Positions 59,998 through 64,000 of a DNA stretch of 64,000 nt are shown piece after piece. Position 1 is the first letter of the stretch. Each line of letters starts with the position of its first letter. Made by a program: the position numbers and the translations under genes. The DNA comes from Megaleporinus macrocephalus. Taxonomy: Eukaryota; Chordata; Actinopteri; Characiformes; Anostomidae. The stretch covers positions 35,434,428 through 35,498,427 of the forward strand of contig CM038709.1 in the NCBI GenBank assembly GCA_021613375.1. Reading direction: 5' to 3'. A model generated the notes under the pieces. It had not been told where the DNA came from. It searched no databases and saw nothing but the letters and a program-made list of their open reading frames with translations.

Positions 59998-60865
59998 TAT
60001 AGCATAGCTAACAATGAAAGGATGTTTATGTGAAACCGCCCTCGTGTTGAAGGAGTATCTGTATATAAGCACATATATGTAACATGACTAAATGGTAACA
60101 TTTGTGCTTCAATCACAACTAATGTTTAACATTGTGTGTAACATTTGGAACTTAACAGTGGTTTGCAATAGATCAATCAAGCTGTCGCACCTGTTAATGT
60201 CTTAATACTGCTTAGCCTTTACTTAAATCCTACTGGAACGCTAAACAAACAGTTGTTAGTTGGTTCAGTATGACATGGTATCATTAACATTGTCTGATTA
60301 TATCTAATTACACATCTTCAAAAAGCTGCTTGCTGGCAATGGTGGTTTAAGCGAGTGCAGGATTTTACAGTGTCTGCTAGTGTTATAATTAACATAAGCT
60401 AAACCTCTTAATAGCGACTGTCTGCGTCAAGCTTTCCTTGTTTGGTCAGTGCATATGCCAAAATGCCATAAAAAAAGTTTTTTTAACCTATGAAGCTGTA
60501 TATAATCTGTTTACTCGAATGCCAGGCTACTGCTGATTGTCATTGATGCTCAGCGGATGGTCTAGTGACCAAGTGAACATTTGTTAATTCTCAGGTTTAA
60601 GAGCATCGTCTTGTGAAGTTGTGGGGTGGCATTTTTTTTTTTTGTTGTTGTTTTTGTATTTTTTTTTATAAATATAATTCACATTTTACCTACAGTTATT
60701 TTACATAAAGTTTGTGGAATTTGTGAAAGATATTGCTGTTAAAATAAAATAGTGAGTGCTTACAGTATTTTGAGTAGTCTGTCTTTTTTAGTCCTTATAT
60801 ATCCTGTTTTGGTGCCTCTCTATAATCACTTGGTGTTGCAATGCTAACACACTGGTATCTTTTCA
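59998..60865. other. Spacer, no gene seen
   Basis: No exon or intact repeat is recognised. A T-rich tract lies at 60631-60667 and an AATAAA-like run near 60742. Confidence 0.45.
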
Positions 60866-62545
60866 ATTCAGCGCTTTTTACAACAATGTTGTCACAAAGC
60901 AGCTTTACAGAAGTTTAAAAAAAAAACAGACAGTTACAACATGTATCCCCCAGCGAGCAAGCCAGAGACGACAGTGGCAAAATACCAAAAAAAAGCTTAG
61001 AGAATCTCTGATTTCTGGATGGCAAAGCTTTAGAAACTGCACTGGTTAGAGGCAGTCTCTGACTGAGTCTTTATGAAAAGTGTGAGTGAATTGAAACAGT
61101 CCCATCCTATCTCAATGCTGGTACATCTGGATGGCACAGTGATGTAATTGAGGGTGTTGTAGTTGGCACAAATGAACAGGAAAGCTGGTTGGTGATACGT
61201 GAGGAGGAGGCCCTGATGGTCAGTCTTCCAACAGCCTTTAACAGGACAGGAGGACAGTCATTATCTCAGGAAGAGTAAAGAGATAAAATTAGTTTGGCTC
61301 AGGAGTGTGACTAGAAAATATAAAAGAAAAAATTAAACAAAATAAAATAAATAAAATAAAAACAATTTCAGAGTGTGAAATTAACAGCATAAACTAAAAG
61401 GAGGAAACTAAAAGGTAACATAGACATAAGAGCACCCTGAGACACTGGGATCTGCCCACTCCACCATCTTTGTGATCGTGTGAAGTGGTGGGACAACAGC
61501 ACCAACATCTCATTTTACCATAAACCTGTGTGTCCATGAACCCCTGGATCTCCTGCCTTTATCTAAAGGAGAAGAGTAATCGCCAAAAGCTAAACTAAAC
61601 AAATATGTTTTCAGTGTAGACTTAAAGGATGAGACTGTGTCAAAGTCCTAAACATTAACTGGGAGATTATTCAACAATTTGGGAGCTCTGAAGGAAAAAG
61701 CTCTTCCTCCCACAGAGTAATCAAGGTGGTTCATAATGGGGAAATAAGATCTTGCAGGTACGCCAGGGCAAGACCGTACAGGGCTTTATACGTCAATAAA
61801 TATTTTTTATAGTCCATACGGAATTGAACAGGAAGCCAGTGTAGCTTGGCCAGTGTAACTTGGCCGATGTGATCGAATTTCCTGGTTTTATTTAGCACTC
61901 TAGCTGCAGCATTCTGAACTAACTGAAGTTTATTCAGGTTCCTGCTGGAGCGTCCTGACAATACATTACAGTAATCTAGCTTTGATGTTATAAAGGCATT
62001 TACCAACTTTTCAGCATCAAACATAGATAACGCATTACTTAACTTGAAAAGATTTCAGAGGTGAAAAAATGCTGTGCTTGTAAATACATGTTAGTTAAAC
62101 ATCAGATCTGAATCTACTGTCACACCAAGATTTTTAGCAACTGAACCAGGAACTACAGAGAAATCATAGAGATTTAACATTAAATCTGAACATTTAGTCC
62201 GAGCAGCCTTTGGACAGATAAGGAGAACTTTTGTTTGATCTGGGTTTAAAAGAAGGAAGTTCTGCAGCATCTAATGTCTTACATCTTTTACACAGCCTTC
62301 TATTTTATTTAATCTGGATGTATCATTTACTGTGGCTGATATGTACAGCTATGCATCAACAGCACAGCAGTGGAAACTGATTCCATGTCTATTTTTAACT
62401 GAGCATAATGGCAATATAGTGTGAATAGCATAGGACCTAAAACAAAACTTTGTGGAACTCCTGATTAATTTTTTAATTGTATAAACTGAAACTGGTCAGG
62501 GAGGTAGGATGTGAACCAGGATAACGCTATTTTTGTAATCAATCA
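60866..62545 (-). mobile_element. L2-like LINE, degenerate 5'-truncated copy
   Basis: The 3' end 'cagcgctttttacaacaatg' near 60870 parallels the copies at 36290 and 32863. Reverse transcriptase C-terminal codons survive at 61731-62024 ([56 protein letters not shown]). More upstream pieces with stops continue to about 62545, where similarity stops. It is minus-oriented like the two longer L2-like copies. Confidence 0.8.
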
Positions 62546-63419
62546 TCTGCTGCTGTGTAGCATTTATAGTGTGAGTTAATGTCAGAGTAACGATAGCTTT
62601 TGGCCTTTATTTAGCCTTTAGTATAGCAGCCCTGCATTGGTCAAAGTTATCACTCAGCACTGGGGTCTTGCAGCCCATTGCTTCAACAAAGCTAGAAAAC
62701 CACTGTAAGTGTCCGCTACTGACAGCATGAACAACTCTGGTGGTGTGTGTAAAAGAGACACACATACAAGACAAAACGACGTGGGAAATTTGGATGTGAA
62801 ACAACGTTCGGCTCTGTTTTTGCTGCAAGACAAGCTGCTGGGTGGTCACGTGTATCTACGCACTGTTCAGTTGTACTGTTCAATCTGTTTTACACAATAA
62901 AGATATTTACCCTTCTTACTGGGCTACCAAGCATCCCAAACTGCTGGACACCTGGAGTAGAACAGTTTATTCTTAAAAACACAAACTAACCAGAATTATT
63001 GCCTGCAACTCTTCACCTCAACAAAATATTTAAACCATTTGTACCAGAAAGATGGGAAGAGTATGGAGAACCAATTTTATCGGTGAAGCATAGTGTTTAT
63101 CGGTGAAGCATAGTGAAGGTAGTTTTATGGTTATCAGTGGCACTAGTTCCTTTTAATTTAATGATGATGTGATCACTGACAAAAGCAGCAGGATGAATTC
63201 TAAGGTGTACAGCGTTATATTATTTGCCCAGATTTAGCTTCAAAACTATTTGCTAAGTGCTTCTCTGTGGATAGACAGCGTTCCTCATAGTCACCTTTCC
63301 TCATTCCAGCTGAGCATGCATTTCACTTACTGAAAACAAAACACCCCAAGAATAAGCAGGAAGTGTATTGTTGTGTATGTGAAGTTTATGTGTACAAGCC
63401 AACACCAATTGGTCACTTC
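62546..63419. other. Spacer, no gene seen
   Basis: Two overlapping short frames (62607-62849 minus, 62709-62900 plus) lack splice context and known similarity. A 19-bp word, 'tttatcggtgaagcatagt', is tandemly duplicated at about 63076-63114. Confidence 0.4.
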
Positions 63420-64000
63420 ATTAGTGAAACTTCCCTTGTATCTATACTTATTGTCCATTTTTATCAGCTTTACCCACCATATAGATGCACTTAAAGTTCT
63501 ACAATTACAGACTGCAGTCCATCTGATTTACTGCATACTTCATTAACCTGTTCTGGACCACCACAAAACAGGTATTACTTGAGAGGTGGCTCATTTTTAG
63601 TACTACAGTGACACTGACTGGTGGTAAGTTAATGTGTCGTGCACTGGTATGAGTGTATAAGACAGCAGTACTGCTGGACTTTTTTTAAACACTTCAGTGG
63701 CACTGCTGGACTGAGAATATTCCACTTACCAAAACTATCCAGCCAACAGTGTCCTGTCACCACTGATGAAGATGACACAACTATGCAGCAAGAGATGTGA
63801 CATTATATCTGACCTCACATCTACAAGGTGGGCCAACAAGGTTGGAGCCTCTAATAGAGTGGACAGAATCCACCAAAAAAAAAAAATCCACCACCCAAAT
63901 AATATCTCTGTGGTGCTCCTGTGGGGGTCCTGATTATCGAGGAACAGGGTAAAAGGGGCTAACAAAGTATGCAGCAATTACATCATCAATTAAGACGCTG
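63420..64000. mobile_element. Palindromic MITE (family P), largest copy, reaching the window edge
   Basis: The left outer arm (63500-63600, 'aaaacaggtattacttgaga' then 'ggtggctca') and right outer arm (63885-63960, 'ccacccaaataatatctctg' then 'gtgggggtcctgattatcga') are inverted counterparts. A central palindromic block, 'agtactgctggactttt' against 'aacacttcagtggcactgct', lies near 63670-63710. The right end may continue past 64000. Confidence 0.75.

Overview
This is vertebrate nuclear DNA, almost certainly from a teleost fish. It is AT-rich and intron-rich. The exons encode vertebrate-specific proteins, and the spacers and introns are full of fish-type Tc1/mariner, hAT-like and L2-like elements. 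Some palindromic repeats look like those common in otophysan fishes (characins, catfishes), but that narrower placement is a guess.

Four protein genes can be supported. (1) 6237-6926, minus: a single-coding-exon homologue of EPCIP/C21orf62, a small secreted cysteine-rich protein. (2) 12930-19097, minus: TYW5, the JmjC tRNA-yW hydroxylase. Eight coding exons join in frame to 320 codons, with the H-x-D...H iron site intact. (3) 20490-24364, plus: MAIP1 (C2orf47), the matrix partner of the m-AAA protease. Five coding exons join to 242 codons. (4) 25862-54223, plus: PGAP1, the ER GPI-inositol deacylase. Twenty-six coding exons join to 940 codons, with the lipase GHSMGG motif intact. Exon joins were worked out by hand from GT/AG sites, phase continuity and family similarity.

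Layout: 1-6.2 kb is spacer with a Tc1 remnant, a palindromic MITE and minisatellites. It also has a CpG-richer block at 0.69-1.03 kb that may be the promoter and first exon of a gene running off the left edge. EPCIP follows, then about 6 kb of spacer with LINE remnants and a dead Tc1 copy. TYW5 and MAIP1 are head-to-head across 1.4 kb. MAIP1 and PGAP1 are tail-to-head with 1.5 kb between them. The last 9.8 kb has no recognised gene and holds several MITEs, a (TA)n tract and an L2-like copy.

The three right-hand genes act in separate compartments (tRNA modification, mitochondrial matrix proteostasis, ER GPI-anchor remodelling). They are linked by position, not by pathway; their human orthologues are all in 2q33. 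No operon, CRISPR array, rRNA or convincing tRNA was seen.

The most notable observations are four. A hAT-like MITE has a target-site duplication that lies across the MAIP1 exon 4 splice donor. PGAP1 intron 5 holds a three-level transposon nest, with a paralogous empty site 16 kb away. The PGAP1 promoter carries a ladder of four same-orientation CCAAT boxes about 32 bp apart, one of them next to an ER-stress-like ACGTG core. PGAP1 intron 25 holds a decayed copy of an uncharacterised, probably transposon-associated protein family.
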